Of a DNA stretch of 64,000 nucleotides, positions 46,149-56,060 are shown piece by piece. The first letter of the stretch is position 1; each line of letters starts with the position of its first letter. Origin of the DNA: Ignisphaera aggregans DSM 17230. Its GTDB lineage: Archaea > Thermoproteota > Thermoprotei_A > Sulfolobales > Ignisphaeraceae. A program made the translations under genes and the position numbers. Below the pieces are notes generated by a model. That model had not been told where the DNA came from. It searched no databases and saw only the letters and a program-made list of their open reading frames with translations. The stretch is from the NCBI GenBank assembly GCA_000145985.1, contig CP002098.1, forward strand, positions 558,001 to 622,000, given 5' to 3'.

Positions 46149-47023
46149 AGCCCCTCCCTCCTAATATGTTCACTAAGCCCCTCGCCAATTAGTGCAAAGC
46201 CTATAGCTAGAAGTGTTATCATTAAACCTGGAAAGAATATGAGCCACCAATACCCTGATAATACAAATCCTTTACCTCTATAGAGATCATATCCCCAATC
46301 CGGTGTGGGTGGCTGAACTGATAGGCCTAGATAGCTCAATGCAGCTTCGGTCAATACAGCATCAGCTGCACTGAGACTGAATACAACCATTATTGTAGGA
46401 ATTATATGCGGTAGAATATGTCTAAATATAATCCTTAATACAGGTAGTCCTAATACCCTAGAAACTTCGATAAAAGGTTCTTCCTTAATACTCAATACCT
46501 GTCCCCTCACCATTCTAAAGTATGTTGGTATATAGACAACAGCTATAGCTATAGCAGCATTATATATGCTTGGCCCTAGAGCTACTGCAAGAGCTATTGC
46601 AAGTACAAGGCTTGGAAAAGCATATATAGCATCCATAATCATGCTCAAAACCCTATCTATCCAACCTCCATAATAGCCACTTAGTAGCCCTAGGGGAACT
46701 CCTATTGCAATACATATTGCAATTGATAGAAATACAACAGCTAGTATTGTACGTGCACCATATACAGTTCTAGCCCACATATCCTGCCCCAAGTTGTTTG
46801 TACCAAATGGATGTTTAAGTGAGGGGGGCTGGAATGGTTTAGCAACTCTATTGATAGGGCTATAGGGTGTGAGAAGAGGTGCTGCTAGAGCCATGAAAAC
46901 TATCGTTAGAACTATCGCTAATCCGCTATAGACCATAGCCCTACCCCTATCTGGTATCTGAATAGGTATTAGCTTGTTGAATATGTATGAAATTCTTCTA
47001 GGGATTGATGCATGCATATCCAA
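46145..47023 (-). CDS. dppC: Peptide ABC transporter permease, DppC
   Basis: A 292-residue permease with an N-terminal helix, then the long loop with HPFGTNNLGQDMWARTVYGAR that marks DppC/OppC, and about five more helices. The EAA-like loop is EVSRVLGLPVLRIIFRHILPH. It pairs with DppB to form the membrane channel. Three bases separate it from dppB. Confidence 0.92.
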   Translation of the reverse strand: MDMHASIPRRISYIFNKLIPIQIPDRGRAMVYSGLAIVLTIVFMALAAPLLTPYSPINRVAKPFQPPSLKHPFGTNNLGQDMWARTVYGARTILAVVFLSIAICIAIGVPLGLLSGYYGGWIDRVLSMIMDAIYAFPSLVLAIALAVALGPSIYNAAIAIAVVYIPTYFRMVRGQVLSIKEEPFIEVSRVLGLPVLRIIFRHILPHIIPTIMVVFSLSAADAVLTEAALSYLGLSVQPPTPDWGYDLYRGKGFVLSGYWWLIFFPGLMITLLAIGFALIGEGLSEHIRREGL

Positions 47024-47026
47024 TCC

Positions 47027-48037
47027 CTAGTACCTTATCCTAGGATCTAAAACTGCATAGATTAGATCTACAATGAGGCTGATAAACCCTACAAAGAATG
47101 CAAATACTATTACAACAGCTTGTATAGCTGGATAATCCCTATAACTCACCTTCTCAACAAGATATGTACCTATACCTGGCCAATCAAATGTTGTTTCAGT
47201 TAGCACTGCTCCACCAAGTAATAGTGCAAACTGTAGACCTGCATATGTGACAACAGGTATTAATGCATTTCGAAAAGCATGTAGCAGAATTTTTCTCTCA
47301 CGCACCCCCCTAGCACGATATGCAAAAACATAGTTTGATTCTAGAGCCTTAACTAAATTATTTCTAACAAGTCTTACATAAGGTCCACTTAGGACAAGTC
47401 CAAGGGTTAGAGCTGGAAGGATCAAATGCTTTAATGCACTTGTAAAAGCCCTCATATTTCCAGTTATTAAAGAGTCCAAAACATATAATCCAGTTATAAT
47501 CTGTAGATTAATATCGGGATCTATACGACCACTAATAGGTAGTAGGCCAAGCCATACACCAAATACTAGCTGAAACAGTAGACCAACCCAAGGTATAAAC
47601 AGTGTATATGTCACTATACCAAAGATACGCAACCCTATATCTACCTTAGTATCCCGCTTTACTGCAGCTAAAAAACCTGTGGCTATCCCTATAGCAAGGC
47701 TTACTAGAAGTCCTGCAATACTTAATTCTACTGTAGCTGGAAAACGCTCTACAAGGTCTATGGCTATGCTACGTCCACGTATAATCATACTTGTACCAAA
47801 GTCTCCATGTAAAACTCTCCATAGATATTCAAAGTACTGTATGTAATAGGGTTTGTCAAGACCAAGACTACGTCTTATTTCTTCAAGCTGTTCCACAGGT
47901 ATATTCTTTGTGCCAAGCACAGCCAGCACTGGGTCTCCAGGGAGGATCCTCAAAATTATGAAGACAAGAGTATAGAGTATTAGCACTGTAGGGATTATTA
48001 AGCCAGCTCTTATAGCGATATATCTCAGTAAACCCAT
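47027..48037 (-). CDS. dppB: Peptide ABC transporter permease, DppB
   Basis: About 336 residues. ILRILPGDPVLAVLG near residue 35 and PYYIQYFEYLWRVLHGDFGTS identify DppB/OppB, and RARGVRERKILLHAFRNALIP is the EAA loop that contacts the ATPase. ATG 48037 with AGGGA upstream is preferred to TTG 48055. First gene of the operon, divergent from dppA. Confidence 0.92.
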   Translation of the reverse strand: MGLLRYIAIRAGLIIPTVLILYTLVFIILRILPGDPVLAVLGTKNIPVEQLEEIRRSLGLDKPYYIQYFEYLWRVLHGDFGTSMIIRGRSIAIDLVERFPATVELSIAGLLVSLAIGIATGFLAAVKRDTKVDIGLRIFGIVTYTLFIPWVGLLFQLVFGVWLGLLPISGRIDPDINLQIITGLYVLDSLITGNMRAFTSALKHLILPALTLGLVLSGPYVRLVRNNLVKALESNYVFAYRARGVRERKILLHAFRNALIPVVTYAGLQFALLLGGAVLTETTFDWPGIGTYLVEKVSYRDYPAIQAVVIVFAFFVGFISLIVDLIYAVLDPRIRY

Positions 48038-48238
48038 TACATTATCCCTAGACAAATAGGGCTCAATAAGTGTTGGTTGGAATCACTTTTAGCTTTTTAT
48101 GCAGTTTTTACAAACCTAATTCTATATCTTAGATTAAGGTAGATAATATAGCAAAAAGTATTGATTAAAGAAGTAATAAGGTTTTAAAGGGGTTAAATAG
48201 ATAGATAAAGATCTACTAAGTATATTGGGGTTAGATAC

Positions 48239-49927
48239 ATGGCTGAGGTAAGAACATTAGCCATATACATTGTATTATTGGTAATTGTAGCTATAGCAGC
48301 ATACTATGTCGGAACACTCCAAGCACCTACAAAAACAGTAACTACAACAATAACAGAGAGATATACAGCAACACTAACTACAACGGTAACAGAAACAATT
48401 ACTGCTACAGAGACTAAACCAGTAGCTATATCCCCTACACCAACTCCTACACCAGGATACATAACAGAGAAAATAGTGATAGGAACTACAGATAAGGTTA
48501 CCGATCTAGATCCATCAAATGCCTATGACTTCTTCACATGGGAAATACTAAACAATGTTATGGAAGGTCTTGTAAAATATGAGCCCGGGACAGATAGGAT
48601 TATACCTGGTATAGCTGAGAGATGGGAATCTAGAGATAATGGTACTATATGGATCTTCTATCTAAGGAAAAATGTGAGATTTGCTGATGGAACTCCATTG
48701 ACAGCAGCAGATGTTGTTAGAAGTATTAAGAGGGTTATGAAGATTAATGGTGATCCAGCATGGCTTGTAACAGAATTTATTGAAGATGTTAAGGCATTAG
48801 ATAACTATACAGTTGAATTTATACTTAAGAAGCCTACAGGTTACTTCCTAGCACTTGTAGCTACACCACCATACTTCCCTGTACACCCAAGCTATCCTGA
48901 TGATAAGATAGTTAGCGATGCTATATGGGGTGGAGCTGGACCTTATATGATAAGAGAGTTCAAGAGAGATCAATATATAGTGCTTGAAGCTAATCCATAT
49001 TACTATGGGGAACAACCAAAAACTAAAACAATTATAGTTAGGTTCTATAAAGATGCAGCTTCCCTTAGATTAGCATTAGAGAAAGGTGAAGTCGATATAG
49101 CTTGGAGAACCCTTAGACCTACAGACTATGAAGATCTTAAAAAGAATCCCAACTTTAAGGTTATAGAGGTACCTGGATCCTTCATAAGATATCTAGTTAT
49201 AAACGTTAAGATGGATCCCGTATCAAATGTATTGGTGAGAAGAGCTATAGCAGCTGCAATTGATAGAAAGGATCTTGCAGAGACAGTTTTTCTAGAAACT
49301 ATGGAGCCTCTCTACAGCCTTGTACCAAAGGGTATGTGGAGCCATGAGGATGTCTTTCTAGAAAAATATGGTGATGGAAATCTAACGCTAGCTATTCAGC
49401 TACTTAAACAAGCTGGTTATAGTGAAAATAATAAGTTGCATATAGAGCTCTGGTATACACCTACACACTATGGAGATACAGAAGCAGATCTTGCACAACT
49501 GATCAAGGAACAACTAGAGAGGACAGGTCTCATAGTTGTTGATTTGAAGAGTAGTGAGTGGGCTACATATGTAGATCAGTTAAGAAATGGACAAATGATG
49601 ATAGCTCTACTTGGATGGTATCCAGACTATATAGATCCAGACAACTTCCTCTATCCATTCCTACACAGTCAAGCTAATAAATGGACGGGAACAGGTTATG
49701 CAAATCCAGAGGTAGATAGGTTGATAGAGGAGGGAGCTATAGAACTAGATCAGACAAAAAGAGCTGAAATATATGGAGAGGTACAGAGGATACTAGCTGA
49801 AGATGTTCCATATATACCACTCCTCCAAGGAAAACTATTGATGGTTACACAGAAGAATATCGAAGGAGTGAAGCTAGGACCCACACTATTGTTCTACTAC
49901 TGGACAGTATACAAAACAACAGGTTGA
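48239..49927 (+). CDS. dppA: Peptide/solute-binding protein, DppA type
   Basis: A 562-residue family 5 binding protein. Residues 5-25 form the membrane anchor, then a Thr-rich stalk (about 30-75), then the SBP_bac_5 domain: DLDPSNAYDFFTWEILNNV, GIAERWESRDNGTIWIFYLR, RFADGTPLTAADVV and AIDRKDLAETVF. It lacks a lipobox Cys. It gathers substrate outside the cell and hands it to DppBC. Relatives in hyperthermophiles often bind oligosaccharides rather than peptides, so the substrate is open. Confidence 0.92.
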   Translation: MAEVRTLAIYIVLLVIVAIAAYYVGTLQAPTKTVTTTITERYTATLTTTVTETITATETKPVAISPTPTPTPGYITEKIVIGTTDKVTDLDPSNAYDFFTWEILNNVMEGLVKYEPGTDRIIPGIAERWESRDNGTIWIFYLRKNVRFADGTPLTAADVVRSIKRVMKINGDPAWLVTEFIEDVKALDNYTVEFILKKPTGYFLALVATPPYFPVHPSYPDDKIVSDAIWGGAGPYMIREFKRDQYIVLEANPYYYGEQPKTKTIIVRFYKDAASLRLALEKGEVDIAWRTLRPTDYEDLKKNPNFKVIEVPGSFIRYLVINVKMDPVSNVLVRRAIAAAIDRKDLAETVFLETMEPLYSLVPKGMWSHEDVFLEKYGDGNLTLAIQLLKQAGYSENNKLHIELWYTPTHYGDTEADLAQLIKEQLERTGLIVVDLKSSEWATYVDQLRNGQMMIALLGWYPDYIDPDNFLYPFLHSQANKWTGTGYANPEVDRLIEEGAIELDQTKRAEIYGEVQRILAEDVPYIPLLQGKLLMVTQKNIEGVKLGPTLLFYYWTVYKTTG

Positions 49928-50065
49928 CACATCGGAATAGATCAAAATCAATTCTTTTTTAATCAGTTTTGCCGAATTTTAATTTTACTCACCTCCTTTT
50001 TATAGTTTATAGATTTCTACAATGAGCTTCAAATGTTATGACTCCTAGGAACCTGTTTTTCTCAA

Positions 50066-50285
50066 TTATGAGAAGCAGTCTGTCATTAGCATCGCAGCTA
50101 TGCGAACTTTTCCATCTGTAGCAAAGAAGTTCATCATACCTATTATAATGAATGATGCTGTATCAGATACTAAGCCTAAGAAGAGATATTTAAAGATTAT
50201 TCCCATGGCTACACCAAGATATGCACCTATGAATAGCACTGGTGCAAAAACACCTCAACTACCACCAGATGTTATGGAATTGGCA
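50066..50285 (-). pseudogene. Fragment of a ClC-type chloride channel
   Basis: Read on the minus strand, GGS is followed by TGA (50257-50255) and then GVFAPVLFIGAYLGVAMGII, ending SFIIIGMMNFFATDGKVRIAA and a stop at 50066. This is the conserved ClC motif G-S-G-G-x-G-x-F-A-P-x-L-F-I-G-A and the helix after it. A GGA to TGA change would explain the stop. No upstream part of the channel is here. It is a dead remnant. Confidence 0.7.
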
Positions 50286-50345
50286 TATAGCTATATAAAA
50301 GTTTATTATCTGTAAAGACGATATAGATCTCAAGGTGTAGTTTAG

Positions 50346-50708
50346 ATGAGTGAGAAGAGGTATCGTTGGGCTTGGGAATTATTTGTAGGTTCATTGTTTA
50401 TAGGTATAGGGTTGGGGCAGATCTTCGGAGAGCCAGGGGTAGGTACACTTCTTGGTATGGGTGTAGGCTTTATTCTAACAGCTATAATTCGTATTGAGGA
50501 GGAGAGACCGAGAGTTGTTATTAGGTCTAGTCCTACCCTAGCTAGTATACCGCTTATTATCATGGGCTTGGTCTTTATTGTTACTGGTCTTGGAATCTCT
50601 GACGTAATAAATATTGATATGAAGGTTCTTATGGGATTACTCCTTACAGTAGTTGGTATAACAATGGTTTTAATGGGTATAGTGATTATGGCTAGAAGAA
50701 GACACTAG
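50346..50708 (+). CDS. Small membrane protein with four helices
   Basis: A 120-residue protein with helices at about 10-28, 32-48, 63-82 and 94-114 and a basic tail MARRRH. No recognised family. It lies 40 bases before the PH-like membrane protein, so the two may act together. Start ATG 50346. Confidence 0.7.
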   Translation: MSEKRYRWAWELFVGSLFIGIGLGQIFGEPGVGTLLGMGVGFILTAIIRIEEERPRVVIRSSPTLASIPLIIMGLVFIVTGLGISDVINIDMKVLMGLLLTVVGITMVLMGIVIMARRRH

Positions 50709-50747
50709 CTATATATTTATATAGCTAGGTGCATGTGGTGGAATTCC

Positions 50748-51293
50748 ATGGTTGAAGAGTTTAGGCCTTCGCCAAAGATGAAGCTTATCTACTGGATATA
50801 TTTCTCAATATATCTAATACCTATGGCTGTCATATGTATTGTTATCTCTATGGCTAGTATCATTGCTGGAGCTATATTTATGGTGATAACAATATTAATT
50901 CCATTAATAGTTTTAGCTATCTGGATACCTCGTTTCTATGAATCCATTGTGTTTAGGGTGGAGGATGACCATGTATATGCTAGATATGGTGTATGGTGGA
51001 AGGTGGAGAAGCGTGTTCCCTATAACTTAGTATCAGAGGTTACAGTTAGACAGGGTCCTATTCAGAGAAGGTTAGGTCTAGTCAATGTAGATGTATATAC
51101 TCCTGCTACAGGTGTTACAAAACCAGAGATTACATTATTCCAACTACCAAAGGATATTGGATTAGAGATATCCTCAGTATTACGCAGAAAGGTGGGTATA
51201 TTATCATCGCGTGAGAGAAGAGCTATAGAGGAAGAGATACTAAAGGAGCTTAAGGAGATTAGAAAATTACTAGAGGAGAGACTACATCGATAA
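50748..51293 (+). CDS. Membrane protein with bacterial PH domain (DUF304/bPH2 type)
   Basis: A 181-residue protein with two N-terminal helices (IYWIYFSIYLIPMAVICIVI and the next hydrophobic stretch), then a bPH2-like beta domain (FRVEDDHVYARYGVWWKVEK, RVPYNLVSEVTVRQGPIQRR), ending in a charged helix. ATG 50748 with GTGG upstream is preferred to 50733. The family is found in YdbS-like pairs of unknown function. Confidence 0.8.
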   Translation: MVEEFRPSPKMKLIYWIYFSIYLIPMAVICIVISMASIIAGAIFMVITILIPLIVLAIWIPRFYESIVFRVEDDHVYARYGVWWKVEKRVPYNLVSEVTVRQGPIQRRLGLVNVDVYTPATGVTKPEITLFQLPKDIGLEISSVLRRKVGILSSRERRAIEEEILKELKEIRKLLEERLHR

Positions 51294-51405
51294 GATAAGA
51301 ATTAAAGGATTAAAATGGATTTAAATATGTTTTAATCTCTATATTTCCATCCATAGCCAAGTTTATCTATATTTTTAAACCTATGCAAATATTTATAGAT
51401 TATCT

Positions 51406-52791
51406 ATGGGATCTATAATGATGAGCGTAGTTGAGTTTATTGAGAAGTTTATACCAGGTTTGCTGAGATATAGAGGTACACTAGTTGTTGAGGGTTATCC
51501 AGGTGCTGGTAAGACTACTCTTGCTGCTTCTATATGTCATAGCTATGTATTAAAAAATGAGAGATGTCTATATCTAACTTTTCAAGAAGATAAGGAGAAG
51601 GTTTTTAAAATACTCCTTAGTCTAGGTATAGATTTTATAGAGGCTGAAAAGAAAGGGTTTTTAAGATATTTGAGACTTCCAATAGCTTCTGATGTTGGAT
51701 CCCTCTTAGAGGAGTTGAACAAGCATATAGCTGGATTTAGACCTAGGGTAATTGTTATAGATTCTATAAACCCTATGTTAAAGGCTGTTGAGAACGATTT
51801 CAATAGAAGAGCATATCTACAAAACTATTTTGCTTCACTTCCAGAGACTATGAATAACCTAGTTATTATGATCTATGAACTTCCAGCTATAGGTATAGGT
51901 ATTGGGCTGGACGACATAGAGTTTGTAGCTGATGCAATTATAGCATTGAAATACAAAGTTAGTAGAGGTATTATATCAAGATATGCAGAGATAAAGAAGG
52001 CGAGGGGATCACCACTAAAAATAGCTGAAATACCGTTTACAATTCGTGAAGGTATGGGGATCAGATTCTTTGTATTGCCAACACCAGAAGAAATTATAGC
52101 GACAAAATCTGAAGAGCTCCAGCTCCCACAGCCTCTCGCCAATAAGATATATACAAAGATAATTAAAGGTGAATCTATATTAGTTGTATACCCACCTGAT
52201 GCTAGACCATTTGAAGATACTGTTGTTGTTCTTATTATGGCGATGATAAATAATGCCAAGGTTCTATTCATAAGCTATAGATATTCACCAGAAGATCTAC
52301 ACAGAATGTTGATAAATGTTGCAACAAGTATAGGGGTTAGTAGAGATATAGTTGAAGAACTCATTAACAAATTCATAGAGTTTCACTCAATTAACCCTAT
52401 GGCATACAGCATCCCTGAGATTTTTACTCAGGAAATCTCTCTAGTAGAAAGTATTAAACCAGATATAGCTGTATTCCATGGCATCGAAGTTTTCTGGTAC
52501 ATAGCTAATACTGAGGAGTACTTCACCAATCTCTTTAATCAGCTTCAATATCTTAGATCAAAAGGTATAACAACTATTAGAATGTCTTCATATGTATCTG
52601 AAGAGTTCTATAATCTGAATAGCAGTCTAGCAGATGCTATCTATAGACTATATTTCTCTCCATCTGGAAAGCTTATGCTCTATGTTTGGAGAAGAGATGG
52701 AATTCCAAGGGTATTCGATGTCGATGAACTTATAGGTGATTTCATGGCTGTTGGTAATTATCTAAAGAGATATGATATCTCTAGTATATGA
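51406..52791 (+). CDS. RecA/KaiC-superfamily ATPase (paralogue of the one at 11.5 kb)
   Basis: A 461-residue protein with Walker A GYPGAGKTT near residue 35 and Walker B RVIVIDSIN near residue 120. It aligns over its whole length with the protein at 11488-12864. A TTTTTAAAC box at 51372-51380 places the transcript start near the ATG at 51406, so the message is likely leaderless; internal ATGs at 51418 and 51421 are possible. The C-terminal half (PDIAVFHGIEVFWYI) is conserved between the paralogues and probably forms a second domain. Function unknown. Confidence 0.87.
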   Translation: MGSIMMSVVEFIEKFIPGLLRYRGTLVVEGYPGAGKTTLAASICHSYVLKNERCLYLTFQEDKEKVFKILLSLGIDFIEAEKKGFLRYLRLPIASDVGSLLEELNKHIAGFRPRVIVIDSINPMLKAVENDFNRRAYLQNYFASLPETMNNLVIMIYELPAIGIGIGLDDIEFVADAIIALKYKVSRGIISRYAEIKKARGSPLKIAEIPFTIREGMGIRFFVLPTPEEIIATKSEELQLPQPLANKIYTKIIKGESILVVYPPDARPFEDTVVVLIMAMINNAKVLFISYRYSPEDLHRMLINVATSIGVSRDIVEELINKFIEFHSINPMAYSIPEIFTQEISLVESIKPDIAVFHGIEVFWYIANTEEYFTNLFNQLQYLRSKGITTIRMSSYVSEEFYNLNSSLADAIYRLYFSPSGKLMLYVWRRDGIPRVFDVDELIGDFMAVGNYLKRYDISSI

Positions 52792-52805
52792 ATAGAAATA
52801 TTTTT

Positions 52806-55154
52806 CTATCCCAATCTCTGTATAGGTATAGCATATATAGGTATAGATTTAAGAGATATAACGATATATATGTCTCCTATACAGTATTGTTTAAGGCTAT
52901 AGATTTTCTCCATACTAACTATAACTATAAGATTGTCATACCATTTATCAGCATTTATATATGGTATTGAATATCCATAGCCTGGTGGTGCAATCCCTGC
53001 ACAGTATCCAGAGTTATCTGTATATAGAAAGATCTGTATATCATTTATTGGGTCATAGATATATGTCGATAGGTTTATCTCTATATAGAGTTTATCTCCA
53101 TATAATTTATATATAGTGTTTGGAACTTGGAAAGGAACAGCATATATCTTTACAACTGTATAGCTACTATCTCTATAAATCGTAGCCCAAAATGAGCCAT
53201 GCATCTCAATACAATCTAGATAATACTTATTGAGGAGATCTATTATATAGCTAGCTAACCATACACTCCACTGCTCCTTGAAGATAGGAGAATATGCTGT
53301 ATCTAGTGGAACATATATGTCTCTATCAATTATCGGTAGAGATAATTTTAAGCTAGCACCCCAGATATGTATAACTGTAGATAACTCTCTAGATATCCTC
53401 ATTCCAGTTTCTCTAGATACTATATCCATAACAATATCTATGGCTCTCTGATCTATAGCATCTATTGGATATGTATCTATATACTCTCTATCCATTCTAT
53501 AGAACTCTATTGATGATGTACCATGGCTATACCATATCCTGTATACATATATCTGGCTTGTTATATTTACAACATATTGTTTATAGTCATCCCATTCTAT
53601 AACAGGTAGATGTTGGTCTAATATCCATAGAGTATTGTTTAGCTCTATACCTACAGCTGCATGTAGTCCTATAGATGTATTGAATGTTAATATATATACA
53701 GGGTTTATGTTTGCTGATAGTAGTATTGCTGATGTTAGTACTGCATAGTCACTACATATACCTTTCCCCAATTTCATGGTTGTTAATGGATCATATATAC
53801 CTGTAGAAGGGGATAAAGCCTTAGCTCTATCGTATTCAATGTTATTGTTAATCCATGTAAGAGCATTCCATATGATCCATCTAGTATCGTTAGGTAGTGA
53901 ATCTCTATAGACAGATTTTCGCAGTATATTCATAGAAGTCTCATTAAATGTGTTGAGAATAACATCATAGAATGTGGGGTAGCCTAGGCTTGGTGTAGTT
54001 GGTGGTTGGATGAATACAACGTCTTTACAATAAGTAATGTTTAGAAATTCTTCATTGTTAAGATTTGCATAGCATATCTTGTTAGCCATGGGCAGAATTA
54101 TATAGAATTCACTGGATATGTTTAGTCTATATACCTCTCTCTTTATAGTATCTAGTGGAAATATGAGCTTGGCATACGTCTTATTTACAAAGGCGTATTG
54201 AGCAATAATAGCTATTTCATCTCTCGGAAATCCAAGTGCATGTAGATATATAGTTTGATTATTGTATGAAATCTCTATATATAGCTTATTGCTACTTGTA
54301 TTAATTCCTCTTATCTCTATAACAAAATCAGAGATATTTTCATAGAGAATAACTGTATCTAGATCTAGATACGTCTTTGGTGTATATATTGTTGGTGTTG
54401 ATGTAGCTGTTTCATTTATTTGAATAACTGTTGTTGGCACTAAAGTAGTTGTGATAGTCTCTGTAGATATTTCGATAGGTGTTATTGTAGAGGAGTTCTC
54501 TACTATCATAGTCTCTGTTGTATGTGTATAGAACTGGGTTTCTGTTGTCATAGTTGTTAGTAGTGGTGATGTTGATACAGATGTTGTTGTAGTTGTTATC
54601 GAGGGTGTCTGTAGGGTTGCTGTTGGTGTAGATATTATAGCTGTAGCCATCCTAGTTTCTTCTATAGTGGTTTTCTGAGTTGTACTAGGTATAGTTGTTG
54701 AGGAGGTTTCTATAGATCTTGTTGTATCTATTTCACCTATTGATAGTGTATCTAGTGTAGTTGTATATGTATTGTATATGGTTTGAGTTTCTATTGGTGA
54801 TATAGTTTTTGTAGATATAGGTGTTATTGATGTAGGGGTACTGGGTATTGTTTGCTGTGGAGAGAATTTTATTGTACCATATATAGCTATAGCAATAATG
54901 ATAATTACTACAATTATTATAGCTTTGCCAAGACTAGCTCTCTGTATTTTTTGTGGAATATCTCTAGATTTGCTATATCTATCTTGTTCATACGCCACAG
55001 ATATCCTATTGATATCTCTCCCTATAGGTTGTTCATATTCTGTAGCTGTAGATTCTATACCTTGTAACGATAGAGAACATAGATAATCATCTATAAGATT
55101 GCTATATTCCCTAAGCTTCATAACATTATCTCTATACCTAGTTAGTATAGACAT
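52806..55154 (-). CDS. Membrane-anchored Thr-rich protein with transglutaminase-like domain
   Basis: A 782-residue protein. Residues 1-75 are cytoplasmic, 76-96 a membrane helix (AIIIVVIIIIAIAIYG), 100-255 a Thr/Ser/Pro/Ile stalk, 260-400 a beta-rich region, and about 410-540 a transglutaminase-like fold with the catalytic triad: Cys in GKGICSDYAVL (near 463), His in SIGLHAAVG (near 498), Asp in LWILDQHLP (near 511). The last 200 residues are unrecognised. The active site lies outside the cell. It may cross-link or cleave surface proteins. The ATG has AGAGGTGT upstream. A small gene precedes it. Confidence 0.82.
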   Translation of the reverse strand: MSILTRYRDNVMKLREYSNLIDDYLCSLSLQGIESTATEYEQPIGRDINRISVAYEQDRYSKSRDIPQKIQRASLGKAIIIVVIIIIAIAIYGTIKFSPQQTIPSTPTSITPISTKTISPIETQTIYNTYTTTLDTLSIGEIDTTRSIETSSTTIPSTTQKTTIEETRMATAIISTPTATLQTPSITTTTTSVSTSPLLTTMTTETQFYTHTTETMIVENSSTITPIEISTETITTTLVPTTVIQINETATSTPTIYTPKTYLDLDTVILYENISDFVIEIRGINTSSNKLYIEISYNNQTIYLHALGFPRDEIAIIAQYAFVNKTYAKLIFPLDTIKREVYRLNISSEFYIILPMANKICYANLNNEEFLNITYCKDVVFIQPPTTPSLGYPTFYDVILNTFNETSMNILRKSVYRDSLPNDTRWIIWNALTWINNNIEYDRAKALSPSTGIYDPLTTMKLGKGICSDYAVLTSAILLSANINPVYILTFNTSIGLHAAVGIELNNTLWILDQHLPVIEWDDYKQYVVNITSQIYVYRIWYSHGTSSIEFYRMDREYIDTYPIDAIDQRAIDIVMDIVSRETGMRISRELSTVIHIWGASLKLSLPIIDRDIYVPLDTAYSPIFKEQWSVWLASYIIDLLNKYYLDCIEMHGSFWATIYRDSSYTVVKIYAVPFQVPNTIYKLYGDKLYIEINLSTYIYDPINDIQIFLYTDNSGYCAGIAPPGYGYSIPYINADKWYDNLIVIVSMEKIYSLKQYCIGDIYIVISLKSIPIYAIPIQRLG

Positions 55155-55193
55155 ACACCTCTTTATCTTTTCACTATTCAGAACCCCATTAAA

Positions 55194-55355
55194 CTATTTT
55201 GAATGCATAATAGAATTCCTATTACAAAGATCTTTTAGCTTCAATACCAAGCTAGATAGCTTTATTAGATACCAATCAATAGTAGAAACATATCTAAGTT
55301 CATTAACAAGATTTTCAATAAGCTTAAAAAGAATTGTATCAACCATAGCTCTCAT
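55194..55355 (-). CDS. Small helical protein upstream of the transglutaminase-like gene
   Basis: A 53-residue frame (ATG 55355 to TAG 55194) on the same strand and 39 bases ahead of the large surface protein. It reads DTILFKLIENLVNELRYVST and then IDWYLIKLSSLVLKLKDLCN, two helices. Probably co-transcribed. Function unknown. Confidence 0.5.
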   Translation of the reverse strand: MRAMVDTILFKLIENLVNELRYVSTIDWYLIKLSSLVLKLKDLCNRNSIMHSK

Positions 55356-56060
55356 CCGCTAGAATACATAGCAATATAATATATTTGAATATATCTATAC
55401 ACTATTTCTATCGTTATGGATCCATCTATAGCTATTATAATATCCTCAAAAGATCTAGACATACTCTCAACAAGAATAACATCTATCTATCACACTTAAA
55501 AATTTGTATCTAAATATACAATACACTAATATTACCAGGTAATATCCATGTTTTAAACAACAAGCGTTTGCTATTTGTCAGTAGTATTAGTTATCATCAT
55601 ATGGTTTAAAGACACAAGATCTTTATCTAAATTTGTAGTGAGATCTATAGCTGTTATAGATAGGGATTGACACTCATTGCCAAAGACTATCTTTGATTCG
55701 TGGAATAGTCTATAACTTTCCATTTATCGGATTCTATAACTGTCATGGAAATATAGTTGATAATAGAAGAATACATTGTTAAAGCTTATTATCGAGATAA
55801 TGGGATTTGGAATAACACTATAGTTCTAGAGGGTATTAAGCCTGAGATAGGCTTATTAGCGTTAAAGCTATGCATATAACTCTAATAATCTGATGTTATA
55901 GAGCTAAGTGGGCTTGTTATGAATAGAAAAACTAGAAGCATAGCAAATGGCACTATAGCTATATATATCCTCATAAATGTCTTAGTGGAGACCTTGTACC
56001 TTCATCCCTAGACTATAGATATGATTGCAGAGAGTTTAAATCTATATGGGATAGCCATAG
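55356..56060. other. Intergenic with possible decayed fragments
   Basis: No whole gene. On the plus strand around 55755-55880 a frame reads EEYIVKAYYRDNGIWNNTIV and GIKPEIGLLALKL, and a later one SGLVMNRKTRSI; these loosely resemble pieces of a small aspartyl-protease-like protein such as the one at 62.3 kb. Too broken to call as a gene. Confidence 0.3.

Noticed and set aside
55726-55744. CTTTCCATTTATCGGATTC resembling a CRISPR repeat
   Set aside because: It lacks five internal bases of the repeat and stands alone; chance in AT-rich DNA is as likely.
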